From the NCBI GenBank assembly GCA_011947345.1, contig JAAVTG010000519.1, forward strand, positions 620,001-684,000: a stretch of DNA of 64,000 nt, in the 5' to 3' direction. The notes under the pieces are model-generated. The model was not told where the DNA came from. It did not search any database and saw only the letters and a program-made list of their open reading frames with translations. The position numbers and the translations under genes are program-made. Source of the stretch: Phytophthora quininea. Its lineage: Eukaryota; Oomycota; Peronosporomycetes; Peronosporales; Peronosporaceae. Positions 33,037-42,979 of this stretch are shown here, piece after piece (the first letter of the stretch is position 1; each line of letters starts with the position of its first letter).

Positions 33037-33262
33037 AACTGTGGTGTTGAAACGGACAAAAGTAGCAACAGAAACCACAAAGCGGGGTTTAAAGCAAATA
33101 CACTTCGTTATTTTCTCCAACAGTCACAAGATCTCGTTTACATCTTGTCGTCGAGCAGCTTCCTGTTGCTCTCCAACTCGCTTCCTCAACGCTAAAGTGA
33201 CCGTAAAGGCCTTCGACACCGGATAAGTTCTATCTGGAGTGGAGTCGACCATATTTACAACA
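33020..33262 (+). repeat. 3' LTR of the gypsy element
   Basis: 243 bp, identical to the 5' LTR except for one G fewer in a G run. Confidence 0.92.
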
Positions 33263-33830
33263 ATATGTGCCTGTGTTTAGCGCTGATTGTGTGAGTTACC
33301 GTGAAGCAATCCGCCCCATTCCAACAAGTGATTTTGAGGTGCTGTCAAAACACTTGCATTGGGCCATCAAGTGCTTCCATCACACGTTGATATTGGATTC
33401 GGAAAATGAGCCGAAGCACCTCCATCTGATTGCTCCGATTGTGTGGGCGGTGGTTCAGCTTGTACCTGGTGCTACAGTTCTTGTTAACGAAGAGCTGGAA
33501 GGAAAGCGTGTGGATTTTCGTGGAGTTTTCGCGTTTGTCGTCGAGGGAGGCGGCAAGTGTGCATGCTTCGTGCAAGCGAAGAAGGACGACTTCGGCCAAG
33601 GAATGGTGCAAGCGCTGCTCGGTTGTGAGGTTGCTGCAGACTTGGACCAGAGTCACAGTGTTTGTGCTGTGGTGACGAATGGAGTAGCGTGGATGTTTCT
33701 GAGGAGCTTGGACGAGCAGATTCTGTGCGACGAGTTCAATGCGCTGACATTCGATGGGGACGGCAAACCGAATCCAGCGCGGTTGACCTCGGTGACTGGA
33801 AAGCTACTCTCCCTGCTAACAACCGATTAA
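33263..33830 (+). pseudogene. Crinkler gene 1, 3' part (C-terminal domain)
   Basis: Continuation of CRN 1 downstream of the retroelement. The domain matches that of CRN 2 throughout (EAIRPIPTSDFEVLSKHL, HLHLIAPIVWAVVQL, CEVAADLDQSHSVCAVVTNG, LTSVTGKLLSLLTTD). The core VDFRG...FVQAKKDDFGQG resembles a PD-(D/E)XK nuclease-type active site in which the E of E-x-K reads Q here (VQAK), whereas CRN 2 has VEAK. As read, the domain frame is open but has lost its own N-terminus to the insertion. Confidence 0.75.
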
Positions 33831-34130
33831 CAACTCCGCTCCCGGCGATCTACGTGTGGAGTTCGAGCTAGTAAAGCTATCAATGAGTTTTTCAATCGTG
33901 ATCAACTAGATCGAAAATGTTGTGCGGTAGACACTGCTCTGAAGTCCCTTTTGAGCTACAGTATGACACCAGATTAATGCTGTCCTAGAGCGGTAACAAC
34001 GTCAAAAGTCAAGTCCAATCAAAATCCTTTCCGAAAGAATTACTAGTAAAAAGCTTTTAGCTGCTTTGATGGCCGTGCTTCTGCAGAACTGTAGCGGACT
34101 ACAATATCGCTGGGATCGACCACTAGGTTG
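33831..34130. other. Spacer between the convergent CRN genes
   Basis: 300 bp between the two convergent CRN 3' ends. No feature recognised. Confidence 0.5.
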
Positions 34131-35197
34131 CTAATCGGTTGTTAGCAGGTTGAGTAGCTTTCCAGTCACCGAGATCAACAGGTCTGCATGCATTTTGCCT
34201 TCCCCATCGAACTGCAGCATGCTGAGCTCGTCACACAGGATCTTCTCGTCCAAGCTCCTCAGAAACATCCACGTGAATCCAGTCGTCACCACAGCACAAA
34301 CACTGTGACTCTGGTCCAAGTCTGCAGCAACCTCACAGCCAACAAGGGCCTGCGCCATTCCTTGGGGAATGTCGTTTGTTTTGGCTTCCACGATGCAGAC
34401 GCGCTTACCACCCCGTAGGAGAACAAACTCGAATTGCCCGTGAGCATCCACGCGGTTTTCTTCTAGTTCATGTTCAATATGAACTACCACGTCAGGCAGA
34501 CGCTGCACAACAGCCCACAAAATTGGAGCAATGATGTGTAGGCGCTTCGCCTCATTATCATTGTCAGGGATCACCTCCATACCGAAGCACTTGATGATCC
34601 ACTGCATAACTGTCGACAGCACTCCCACATCTCTTTGTGGAAGGAGACGGATAGCTTCGGTTTTTTGCAATGTCTGGCTGGAACACTTGACTTGCAGCAG
34701 TCCATCTCACAGACGAGAATGGCGTCGTATGCCCTGAAGTGTCTTTCCGCGCTTTCTTGTGTGAGTTTGCTGCGAGCAGCTTGTTGAGCTTGATCCAACG
34801 CTCCAGTCGATGGGGATGTGGAGCATTGACTTGCCCGATACCGCGCGTAATGTCCAAACGGATTCCCGCAGGAGGCACAACCAGCACATGGACGTGGTGT
34901 CCGAATGGGAAGTCCGTCCCCAAGTCGTTGAGCCTCCACGTGGCATACATCCCCGGATAGTTTAACACCAGCCCAACTCCGTTCTGCAGCATCCCAGCCA
35001 GATCTTCGCCGTCTGGCAGCCACTCGTCGCTTGCTGTCTTGGCCAGGTACAGCTCCAACGCGTTTGGCGGGAAGCGTTCGTACTGCTAATAATCATAAAT
35101 CGCCTGCTGCAGCTCAGTCACCCTCGCGTTGCTTGCAATCCTGACTATAAACGCGCGCTTCGCCAAGGACCGCACACACTAGCTCGATCGCCGCCAT
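34131..35197 (-). pseudogene. Crinkler (CRN) gene 2, interrupted
   Basis: Full-length layout of a CRN: start codon ending at 35197 with an IELVCAVLGEA header, LYLAKTASDEWLPDGEDL, HHVHVLVVPP, then a C-terminal domain homologous to CRN 1 and ending LLNLLTTD. The C-terminal core has VDAHGQFEFVLL...CIVEAKTNDIPQG, a D...E-x-K...Q arrangement like PD-(D/E)XK nucleases. Breaks: a single-base frame change soon after the header, an in-frame TAG just before the LYLAK segment (near 35085), and further frame changes between the header and C-terminal domain (about 34680-34750). The TAG cannot be a length error, so this copy is probably a true pseudogene. Confidence 0.75.
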
Positions 35198-35319
35198 GTT
35201 CTTCTCACCGTAAAACTTTGGGACTGAGAATCTTAGGCAACTTGTGCCTGAGAAGCAACTTGATTTCGATTGAATGAATGTGAAAGGTACTAGTTGATGT
35301 ATGAAGGTTGCTTTTTACT

Positions 35320-36955
35320 TTAGACCACCATCGCAAAGAGAGCGATGAAGGAGCAGACAAACAGTCCGTAGGACGACAGCAGTGGCGACGCTGCGGATAC
35401 TTCGAGACGAGATCCGGCCGCTAGACATGCCGTGTAATCTTCGGGTGTCGACCACCACAACATGGAGCAGAGGTACCAGGTCAGACATACCGAGTCTTCA
35501 CAAGCGTGCTGCAGATACGACTGCGCCTGCGAGTTGTAGTAGTACTGCTCCACCAGTGCCGAGTCGTCCGTCGCAGCCACGATGAAGCTGTTCATGTCCG
35601 TCCAGGACAAAGAACTCACGCTGTAGGCTGTGCTGGCCTTGAAAAGCTGCTGCCAACTCAACTCTGAGTGGGAGATGTTGGCGCCGTAGACGGTGAAGTC
35701 CAGCAGCTCGCACGTCGTGGCGTGATAGTCCCAGACCAGGAAGGCTGGGTTGTTGTAGAAGATGGGGAGATGGCGGCCGACATGAAGAGCGGGATGAGCG
35801 AACTGTTGCTACTGGGAACGTTGTCAGCTGTCACCACATCCTCCGGTTCTTCGGACTCCATGTCGGCAGTAAGCGGCAGTCGAAACTCGATGCTGTGCGT
35901 GTGGCCGAAGATTTGGGCCTTGATGACATCCGCGTACTTGGTCACGATGTTCTTGTACGTGGTGATGTAGTTTTCTCCCCACATTGGCGAGCCGTCTTGC
36001 GAGTCGATGATCGGTGGGATGTGGCCGACAATGTAGGCAAATCTGCTGCTGTTGCGGAGGGTTTCGAGCGTGTCGTTGAGCCACTGGAACTGGCCAAACG
36101 GGTCGACTTCATCCGTCGAGTTTGGCGTGTGTTTGGGCTGGAGAACACACACAACATGAGCTCAAATGAATTATACGATGAAAGGAATCGAAGCAACTTA
36201 CCGAGTACGGAACCGTGTTGAGTGTGAGGACCAAGAGCTTCTCGTCAACCTCGTACGCCAGGTATCCGTGGGCGTTGAAGTACTTTAGGTTGTCTTCAGA
36301 GATTGAGTTGTTCCACGCGCCGGAGACCGCTACAATCCACGGGTTGTCCTCCGTGTCCTGGTCGGTGATGTTCATCGAGTATGCTGGACCTGCAGAAACA
36401 CACGCGTTGTTAGCATTCTCCATTGTTCGACCGACCGTTCAAGACAACGCTTACTGGTGTCGGCATCTCCTAAGATGGCGGTGTCGTTCAACGGCAAGTC
36501 AGGGAAGTACTGGGTCATCGTTTGCACAGTCACTTTCACGGCTTCGGCGACGGACTCTTCAGACGAATCGTTGGAAGCTGCGTGGTCCCCGTATACAGGA
36601 AGAAGTCTGGATTGGGCAGCACTTGCTGCGCGTATTGGAGCGCCGACTTCAGCAACGAGATCGGCGCGTCGTAGCCATACTCGATCGGAAACTCGGTAGA
36701 ATCATTCGCTCCCAGGGACTCGGAGATGTTGAGGTGAACGTCCGAGAAGTGCAGGATGTGCTTGACATCGACCTCGTCACCGACAGCACTACCAGAACTT
36801 GTACTGCCGACAGAGCCAGTCTGCCCTTGCGACCCGGAACTCTCGTCGTTGACGCTGGTGGAGGTGATGGTCCCCGTTCGAATGCTGGACGGTCGAGCTT
36901 GGACGGTGGTGGCCAGCAAGCCCGTCGACAGCAAGTGAAGCACGGAAAGACGCAT
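35320..36955 (-). CDS. Secreted acid-sphingomyelinase-like phosphoesterase
   Basis: Calcineurin-type metallophosphoesterase of the acid sphingomyelinase group. Signal peptide LSVLHLLSTGLLATTVQA, a Ser/Thr-rich spacer, then metal-binding motifs in order: HFSDVHLN (D-x-H), the Asp of YTG|DHAAS, SGAWNNS (Asn), VGHIPP (His) and FGHTHS (G-H-x-H). A hydrophobic C-terminus (YGLFVCSFIALFAMVV) right before the stop suggests GPI anchoring. Two introns (36390-36454 and 36138-36201) are canonical. Two single-base frame breaks, at CCCC 36587-36590 and GGGG 35764-35767, would each be healed by a fifth base; both halves remain conserved, so I treat the gene as real. Start is the ATG ending at 36955. Confidence 0.83.
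36138..36201 (-). other. Phosphoesterase intron 2
   Basis: 64-bp intron, donor GTAAGTTG and acceptor TTCTCCAG on the minus strand; splicing keeps the frame between VPYS and PKHTP. Confidence 0.75.
36390..36454 (-). other. Phosphoesterase intron 1
   Basis: 65-bp intron, donor GTAAGCG and acceptor TTTCTGCAG; splicing creates a Ser codon across the junction. Confidence 0.75.
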
Positions 36956-37064
36956 GGTTCCGAGGTGGTTGAGCTGGAGGCGTTTAATGTTCACGAAGCA
37001 ATTGGAATTGTGACTACACGGATCGGCATCAATAAGCATCGATGCGGTGCAGTGCTTGAAGGTA

Positions 37065-37337
37065 TCAAATAATGATGGACGAGAAACCGGCACAAGTCGC
37101 ATATAAATTCGACTCCTCAGCCAACATGGACCGCCAAAGTGCCGAGGGAAACTGTTGCAAGAAATCGGAGACGTCCCGCATAACAAGTGGATCTTGGTCG
37201 GCTGCGGGACAAGTCAACTGCAACAAGTTTGCTGACTCGGAAATGGCTGCAGACGCCTCCACAGCCATTTGTTCCAGGCGCCACAGAGTGCTGATGATCC
37301 TACGAAGGACGCAGCGATTTAAGTGGCCTCTCTCCAT
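37065..37337 (-). CDS. Small hypothetical protein
   Basis: 90-residue frame with ATG start (MERGHLNRCVLRRII), helical and Ala/Leu/Glu-rich, no signal peptide, two Cys in the second half. It sits between the phosphoesterase start and the SPX-RING stop on the same strand. I recognise no family. The length and helical composition resemble small Mediator-type subunits, but this is only an impression. Confidence 0.3.
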   Translation of the reverse strand: MERGHLNRCVLRRIISTLWRLEQMAVEASAAISESANLLQLTCPAADQDPLVMRDVSDFLQQFPSALWRSMLAEESNLYATCAGFSSIII

Positions 37338-37385
37338 CTACGAACTCCTTCCATTAGCAATAATAATCTTGTTGTGAGCAAATAG

Positions 37386-38777
37386 TTATGGCTGGGTCTG
37401 CTGCCGCACAAAGGTCGAGTCGTTGCCGTTCCAACTATCGGATCGAGATTGTAGTCTTCGGAATGGCTCGAGAGCCCACTGAGCTGCTGTGCGCCACGCT
37501 TCAGCCGCATATTCGTAAAGAGCTGGAGGCACTGCGACTTGTTGCGCTTCTCGCAAGTGATGGCGAGGCGTGCGCTGGCTAAACCGCTGGGACTTGTCCT
37601 TGACCCACCACAACACCGAGTACGTGTGGTCTCCATCGTGGTCCTCATTGCGCTGCAGTACGACGCCTGCAAACCATTGGCCGTCATGGAAAACCTCCAC
37701 AATGTCGCCCTTTTCAAAGTCGACAGGAACTTCCACAACTTCGACCACCTCCTCCACCTTTGGCTCTCTGTCGAGCTTTGACGTGGCGATCTCGTCCAAT
37801 TCTTCTACCGGCTCATCGAACGTTGCAGACGGCAACGGAGTCAACGCTGCGTACTGGTCCTCAACCTCTCGCAAGTAGGCATTGCCCACCGCAAACGCTT
37901 CTGCCAAGATGTTCCGCATCGGACTTGCAACCAATGGAGCAGTATCCAGTCCTTGCTCTACAAATTCATACGCACGCTTGAAGCGCTTGACCAGACCGTC
38001 GATCTCATAGTCGCGGGGATCTACCGACTGTGCTCGTCGGCACAACGGACACGACCGGAAGCGATGTTGAGCGGCTCGCGACAGACACGACCAGCAAAAA
38101 GTGTGCGCACAGGAGAGAGTGATCGGGGCCTGGACGTTGGTGCAGAGGCAGATCGGACACGTCAGCGACCGTGGGCCGAGTCGGAAGTTGCCGTCGGGCA
38201 ACACACACAGCATCACTCGGTCCGTAAGAGTTGCTGTATCGCCACACAGAGAGTCCAGAGCCGTGCCGTCGTAGAACGGCTGCGACTTGAGTTCTTCCAG
38301 CACCCAGGCCTTCAACTTGGACGATAAAATTGCTCCGTCCGAGTCCTCGTCAGTGTCATCCACGCCGGTGTTCGCAGCCTTGTCGAACTTTTTAGCAATC
38401 TTGACCAGCGCTAGACTGTTGAGCACCACGAACCGACGGAAAGCGTCCACTTTGTGCGAGAGCTGCAGCACGTCTAGTAGTAGAGCTCTCGCCGTGGTTT
38501 GGGGCAGCACCCACCGTGAGCCTAGAATTCGCTGCAGTGGCTTAAGCATTTGGTTGACGAGTTGGTCCAGGATGCGAGCGTGGACGTCGTTGAGCTTGTC
38601 CATCTCAGTCTCCAGTAGAGACTGGAACTGAGCAACCTGCTTGTCAATAACACCGGCCTCAATATCCTCGTCCACACGGAGCAATCGCTTGATCTGTTTC
38701 TTGAGAGCCTTGTAGTCGACGTAGTCGTCGGCCCATTCCGCTGAAGCTAAACTCCGCACTCGCTTGCCAAACTTCAT
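37386..38777 (-). CDS. SPX-RING protein (putative E3 ubiquitin ligase)
   Basis: Begins MKFGKRVRSLASAEWADDYV, the classical SPX start, with the lysine-rich helix YKALKKQIKRLL that binds inositol pyrophosphates. A C3HC4 RING follows (CPICLCTNVQAPITLSCAHT, then CPLCRRAQ), as in plant NLA/BAH1-type ligases that degrade phosphate transporters. A C-terminal Tudor/Agenet-like segment (KGDIVEVFHDGQWFAGVVLQ) is an unusual addition. The frame is uninterrupted, about 463 codons from the ATG ending at 38777; an upstream in-frame Met would add 32 residues not expected before SPX. Role in phosphate sensing is inferred from the family. Confidence 0.85.
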   Translation of the reverse strand: MKFGKRVRSLASAEWADDYVDYKALKKQIKRLLRVDEDIEAGVIDKQVAQFQSLLETEMDKLNDVHARILDQLVNQMLKPLQRILGSRWVLPQTTARALLLDVLQLSHKVDAFRRFVVLNSLALVKIAKKFDKAANTGVDDTDEDSDGAILSSKLKAWVLEELKSQPFYDGTALDSLCGDTATLTDRVMLCVLPDGNFRLGPRSLTCPICLCTNVQAPITLSCAHTFCWSCLSRAAQHRFRSCPLCRRAQSVDPRDYEIDGLVKRFKRAYEFVEQGLDTAPLVASPMRNILAEAFAVGNAYLREVEDQYAALTPLPSATFDEPVEELDEIATSKLDREPKVEEVVEVVEVPVDFEKGDIVEVFHDGQWFAGVVLQRNEDHDGDHTYSVLWWVKDKSQRFSQRTPRHHLREAQQVAVPPALYEYAAEAWRTAAQWALEPFRRLQSRSDSWNGNDSTFVRQQTQP

Positions 38778-39180
38778 CCTTTTAGCACTTGAACTATTGC
38801 GTGCGAATCCGAGAGTGAGGAATCCGATCGAGTGAGGAAACTGGCGAGCACATGCGATGCAGGAATGCAGCACACGTCTTCGCCTGCTGAGACCAGCGGG
38901 CGAGTATAACTTTGTCTGTTCCTGGACGATTGTCAGCGAATCTGCAGGTTCACAGAGCCGTTGCGAATACTGTCTTCAAGTGCAAAAAAACAGCGGGCAA
39001 CAAGTATTTTTCTCATGATCTTGAACACGAACTTCATCAGCATCAGATTTTGCTGCTGATCCCATTTGGTTGCTTGAAAGAAGCGGAAATGCTTTCTCCA
39101 AGCATAAGAAACTCCAGTTCATACAGTACCTGATTGCCAGCAGCTTGAACTGCGAGCTCTTGAAACATTCATGATGCAGA
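38778..39180. other. Intergenic, SPX-RING to ankyrin gene
   Basis: Likely promoter of the SPX-RING gene; no gene or repeat recognised. Confidence 0.4.
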
Positions 39181-40962
39181 CTAGAGATCTTTTACCCAAC
39201 CTGTCCTAGTAGTTGAGGTGAAAAACGCCAGGTTCGTTGTCGAATCCCCCAGCGCGTGATGTTGTTGTTCGGGATGTCCATTTCCCGGCCGCTGCAGCCA
39301 GCGCACCACTCGAAGGTGGCCCATTTTCGCGGCTTGGTCCATTGCGCCGGTCGTGCAGCCTTCTGATCGATTAGCACGCAGCCACTTGGCCACGGACAAG
39401 TGACCTCCGCCTGCAGCTCCATCCACCACTGCCGTCGTGCACGCACCTTCAGTGTTCTCGTGCAGCCACTGGACCATTTCGAGATCTCCATTCTTCGCCG
39501 CAATGTCGATTGCACTTGCAGTAGCCAGCAGACTGTAATTTGAACGCAGCCAACGCACGATATCGAGGTGACCACCAGCAATGGCCCCTCGCATCGCCTC
39601 GTTCGAGCATGTCGGTATCGTTTTGCCGATCAATCCCTTTCCAACTGGTGTGCGCTTACGCTTGCTGCCCACCGCCGCAGAAACTGAAGTCTCGACTGCG
39701 GCTTGCATGGACACAGCGACGTCGTGCAAGTACTCCAACACCGGTAAGTGTCCAGTGCCTTCCGACGCATCCATTGCTGTCATTTTCGGCTGACCTCATG
39801 CGGCAACACAGCTCTTGCACGTCCACGTTGTTTCCGAAGATGGTGTACAGCCATTTGACTAACTCTACGTTCCCTGTTTTCGCAGCCGCTAGCATCGATT
39901 TGTTCGCGACTTTAGCGAATCCCTTGGCGTGCAAGTATTTGGCCAGCTCCAAGTGGCCGTGCTTGACGCCACAGTCGAAAGCTCCCTTCATCTTTATGTC
40001 GGAGTGCTCGACTAGCCATCGAATGACCGGTAGATGGCCGTTCTCAGCGGCAACGATGACTGCTTGTCCCTCTAGGTAGGTAAAGTCGCTTCGGACCAGC
40101 CACTTGACTGCCTGCAAGTTTCCTTTCGCCGCCGCTGCCTTCAACTGCTTACCTTGGCCATGACGTTGGTCGTCTACAATCCACGAGAGGATATCCACGT
40201 TGCCTCCCTCTGCAGCGTAGTCAATTCTCCGCGTTGCAACGTCTTCCCCAGTGATCTCCAGCAGTCTGTCGAGTAGGTCCTTGTCCCCACTCTTGCAGAC
40301 TCCTGGCAGCACCAACCGAGTGTTGATATGCCGGTAATATGATACATTTGATAAGCCATCCATAGTACCAGCTCCTTGTGGCCTGCAGCAGCCGCAGAAG
40401 CCATCGCCTCCGACTTCCAGTCGATGTCGAACCAGTTGCGCTTCTTCTCATCGACGTTCCTAGCTCGCTGGTACTCAAACAGGAATTTGATGGTGCTTTT
40501 GTGGCCTCCTCGTGCAGCTTCGTCAGACACAGCCACTGGGATCTCGCACTCTGAAAAATGCTCGAAGATCCACTGGAACAGCTCCAGATTGCCGTGCTTT
40601 GCAGCTTCCAGAGCGCCCTTGGCGAATTGGTCGCGGTTGTAGTGGCGGTCGCTGCAAAGCGCCACCGCTAGCGACCACCACCCAGAGGCGTCCGACTGTT
40701 TAGGGACTGGCATAGACGTGAACATGTCCATGATGGGGTCGCCACACGCGCGCTTGTTCCACTCGACAGACTGATCGGTCTCGGAACACGAGTCCCAGAC
40801 GTGGCGAGCCAGATGCAGCGAGTTTAAGGCGCACGCTCGAGTGAACGGGATGAACGGCAAATAGTCGATGAAGGACGAGATGCAGACGGAGACCACCTCC
40901 CGCGTCGAGACGGCCGGGACCTCGCGCGTCACGACGAGCACGCTGGTGAGAGGCGGCGGCAT
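39181..40962 (-). CDS. Ankyrin-repeat protein
   Basis: About 590 residues of degenerate ankyrin repeats of the type common in oomycetes, with recurring units such as AARGGHKSTIKFLFEY, AAENGHLPVIRWLVEHS, AAKNGDLEMVQWLHEN and AAKMGHLRVVRWLQ, in which Trp often occupies the helix-2 position. The N-terminal 100 residues lack repeats. No signal peptide or membrane segment; probably a cytosolic protein-binding scaffold. Two single-base frame changes (near 40260-40330 and 39720-39790) divide it into three frames that continue the repeat pattern directly, so it is one gene. Start is the ATG ending at 40962. Confidence 0.75.
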
Positions 40963-41667
40963 TGGGATTGTTGACTTTTGGCGACTTGATAAAAGTATGG
41001 ACCTAGTTGAAGTGATAGGCTTTCAATGAGAGAAAATACTACATATAAAATAGTGCAATGTAGTATCCTTTCGAGGCGGGCCGCGACAACGCCTGAAACT
41101 TAGTCAGCAGCGAAAAGACGAGGTAGTGAGGCTTGCCATTGAATGACCAGTCGAAAAATGTCCAAGCGACACCTAGCGGCAGGCGTTCAAACTCGAAGTG
41201 ATGTCGAAATGGCAAACCTCAGTGACGGGGCGGTCGTGCGCAGGCCCCAGATACGAGTTGATGGAGTGAGATGCTGTCGATTGCCGCGCTTCGACAAGCC
41301 ACCAGCACTCGAGGCAGAACAGGAGCGTCGTTGACATTTAAATGAAGGGAACGTTGTGCTGCCCGGTATCTCTTGCTTGGAGCGTTTTTATTTGGTTGCA
41401 TTTGGACGCCAAGGAAAGCTCTCAAGCAGCAACAACGAAAAGAAGAACCAGTGTGATTACTCGTTTTCATGCTGCTGCATTCCTGCGCGAACGGCCTTGG
41501 CGGAGTAGAAAACTGCGCTGCCTTTTTACAAAGCAGGTTGGATGCGATGACCGTCATGCTTACGACTTAAAACTCACTGGTGAGGTATTTTACTACCCCG
41601 CGAGCTGATACATTTGCCTTTCACTTCTCAATTTGAGCCCTTCCATCAAGTCTTCCTCCCTGCAACC
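40963..41667. other. Intergenic, ankyrin gene to RXLR gene
   Basis: Divergent promoter region with no gene supported. Several short open frames lack recognisable features. Confidence 0.4.
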
Positions 41668-42488
41668 ATGCGTCTCCGCTTCGCTGTGCTGGTCCTATCT
41701 GCTGCCGTTTTCTTCGCAAACGTCGAAGCAACCGAGACATTCAAGCACGGCCTTACTCGAACATCCATGTTTGCTCCGTCCGAAGTAGTTGGTGTCGAGT
41801 CCAACAGGAACTTGAGAACTGTCGCCACTATCGAGGAGGAGGAGGACGACGACAGCGAAGACGCTTCCAGTGACGACAACGACAATGAAGACGAGGAAGA
41901 GAGAGGTGGCCTCCCGGAACAAGCATCTCGAAGATCACGTCGCTGGCCAACAAAGCGGAGACGACGGCTGCTGCCAATGCCGCGAAAGCTACAGCTCTGG
42001 CGAGAGCTGCCGAAGCGGCAAAGGTGTAGGAGTGGCTGCAGGTTTCCAAGCCCGTGGACGACGTTTTCACGGTGCTAAAGCTCGACAAGGCTGGCGACGA
42101 CATCTTCTCGAACCCGAACCTGGCGCTTTGGCGTCACTACGCCGAGAAATTCGACGAGGCCAAACGCAACAACGAGGGCAGCTCAATGATTTCCACGCTG
42201 CGGAAATACTATGATGACGAAAAATTGTTGACGCTGATCACCGCCGCCAAGTTCGGTGGCCCGAAGACGGGCGCTGTTTCGCAAGACCTGACTTACTATC
42301 TGTGTCTGTCGTGGGCGGTTCAGGGATTGCCAAAGTCGCGAGTTTCCGACCTGATGTACGAAGTTGGAGCCGCCCAGAAGGTCAAAGTGGCGTGGATCGA
42401 CGAAGTGATCAATACATACGACGACATGTACTCGGAGATCGCGGTGTCGGAAAAGTCTGCCAAGTGGTACCTAGCACAGCCGAGATAG
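41668..42488 (+). pseudogene. RXLR-dEER effector with WY-type domain, left copy (decayed)
   Basis: Signal peptide with hydrophobic core FAVLVLSAAVFFANV, RXLR motif RNLR at residues 47-50, then an acidic Glu/Asp/Ser stretch ending in DEEER (dEER). A WY-like C-terminal domain follows (DDVFTVLKLDKAG, NPNLALWRHYAEKF, STLRKYYDDEKLLTLI). RXLR proteins are secreted and enter host cells to suppress immunity. The copy is broken: a frame change directly after the dEER (about 41900-41915) and an in-frame TAG at 42027-42029 separate signal peptide/RXLR from the WY domain. Both lesions are also present in the right copy, so they predate the duplication. Confidence 0.85.
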
Positions 42489-42979
42489 TTTTCCTCACTG
42501 CAATAGACACACATTTCGAGGTCTATGAGTTTGAACTCTATGACATGAATCTACTCGCCGTATTCCATGATAGCGAGCTCCTTCGAGTCCGGGATGGCCA
42601 TCGAAATGCGCCCGGCACTAATCCCTTCGTCATCGCTATCTAGATGCGCCTTGGCCGCGGCAGGAAGCTCGTTCGCTGTCTCTTCGTCGTTTTTTCAGGG
42701 AGTGCGGGAGCAACGCCCACCAACGAGCTGTTGCCCTTGTTCGTGCGCAGATACTTCTCCCACGCAAACTGTTCGCGCTTGTAGAGCTCCAGCGTCGCAC
42801 GAGCATCTTCGATCTGCAGTGAATAAATTAAAACAATCAGCAACGAGACCGCTATAGAGAACAACTCAAATGCATCGATGTCGTACGGAGTCGTGCTGGC
42901 CTGTCTGGATCTGTCGCTCCAATACCTCCTCCGTCAACTGCTTCAGCGACTTGGGATACAATTTCTACACATAGCAAAC
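41764..42979 (+). repeat. Inverted duplication, left arm
   Basis: Reverse-complement copy of 49557-50770 (coordinate sum 92534, rising to 92536 after a net 2-bp difference near 42690). It contains the RXLR gene without its signal peptide and the last two exons of the REXO4-like gene. The inner edge is 15 bp upstream of exon 2 of that gene, in its first intron. Confidence 0.93.

Larger units (their letters stand above)
27515..33262 (+). mobile_element. Ty3/gypsy chromovirus-type LTR retrotransposon
   Basis: 5.75-kb element with near-identical LTRs, gag, then protease, reverse transcriptase, RNase H, integrase and a C-terminal chromodomain, in Ty3/gypsy order (integrase last). It lies inside CRN gene 1 between the N-terminal header and the C-terminal domain. 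I did not recognise the primer-binding site after the 5' LTR (TAGTAGAGC...); a purine tract AAGGAGG precedes the 3' LTR. The near identity of the LTRs implies a very recent insertion. Pol is split by several single-base frame changes. Confidence 0.93.

Noticed and set aside
42602..42864. Membrane protein suggested by a frame starting MFSIAVSLLIVLIYS
   Set aside because: The hydrophobic stretch is translated intron sequence of the REXO4-like gene; the splice acceptor follows directly.
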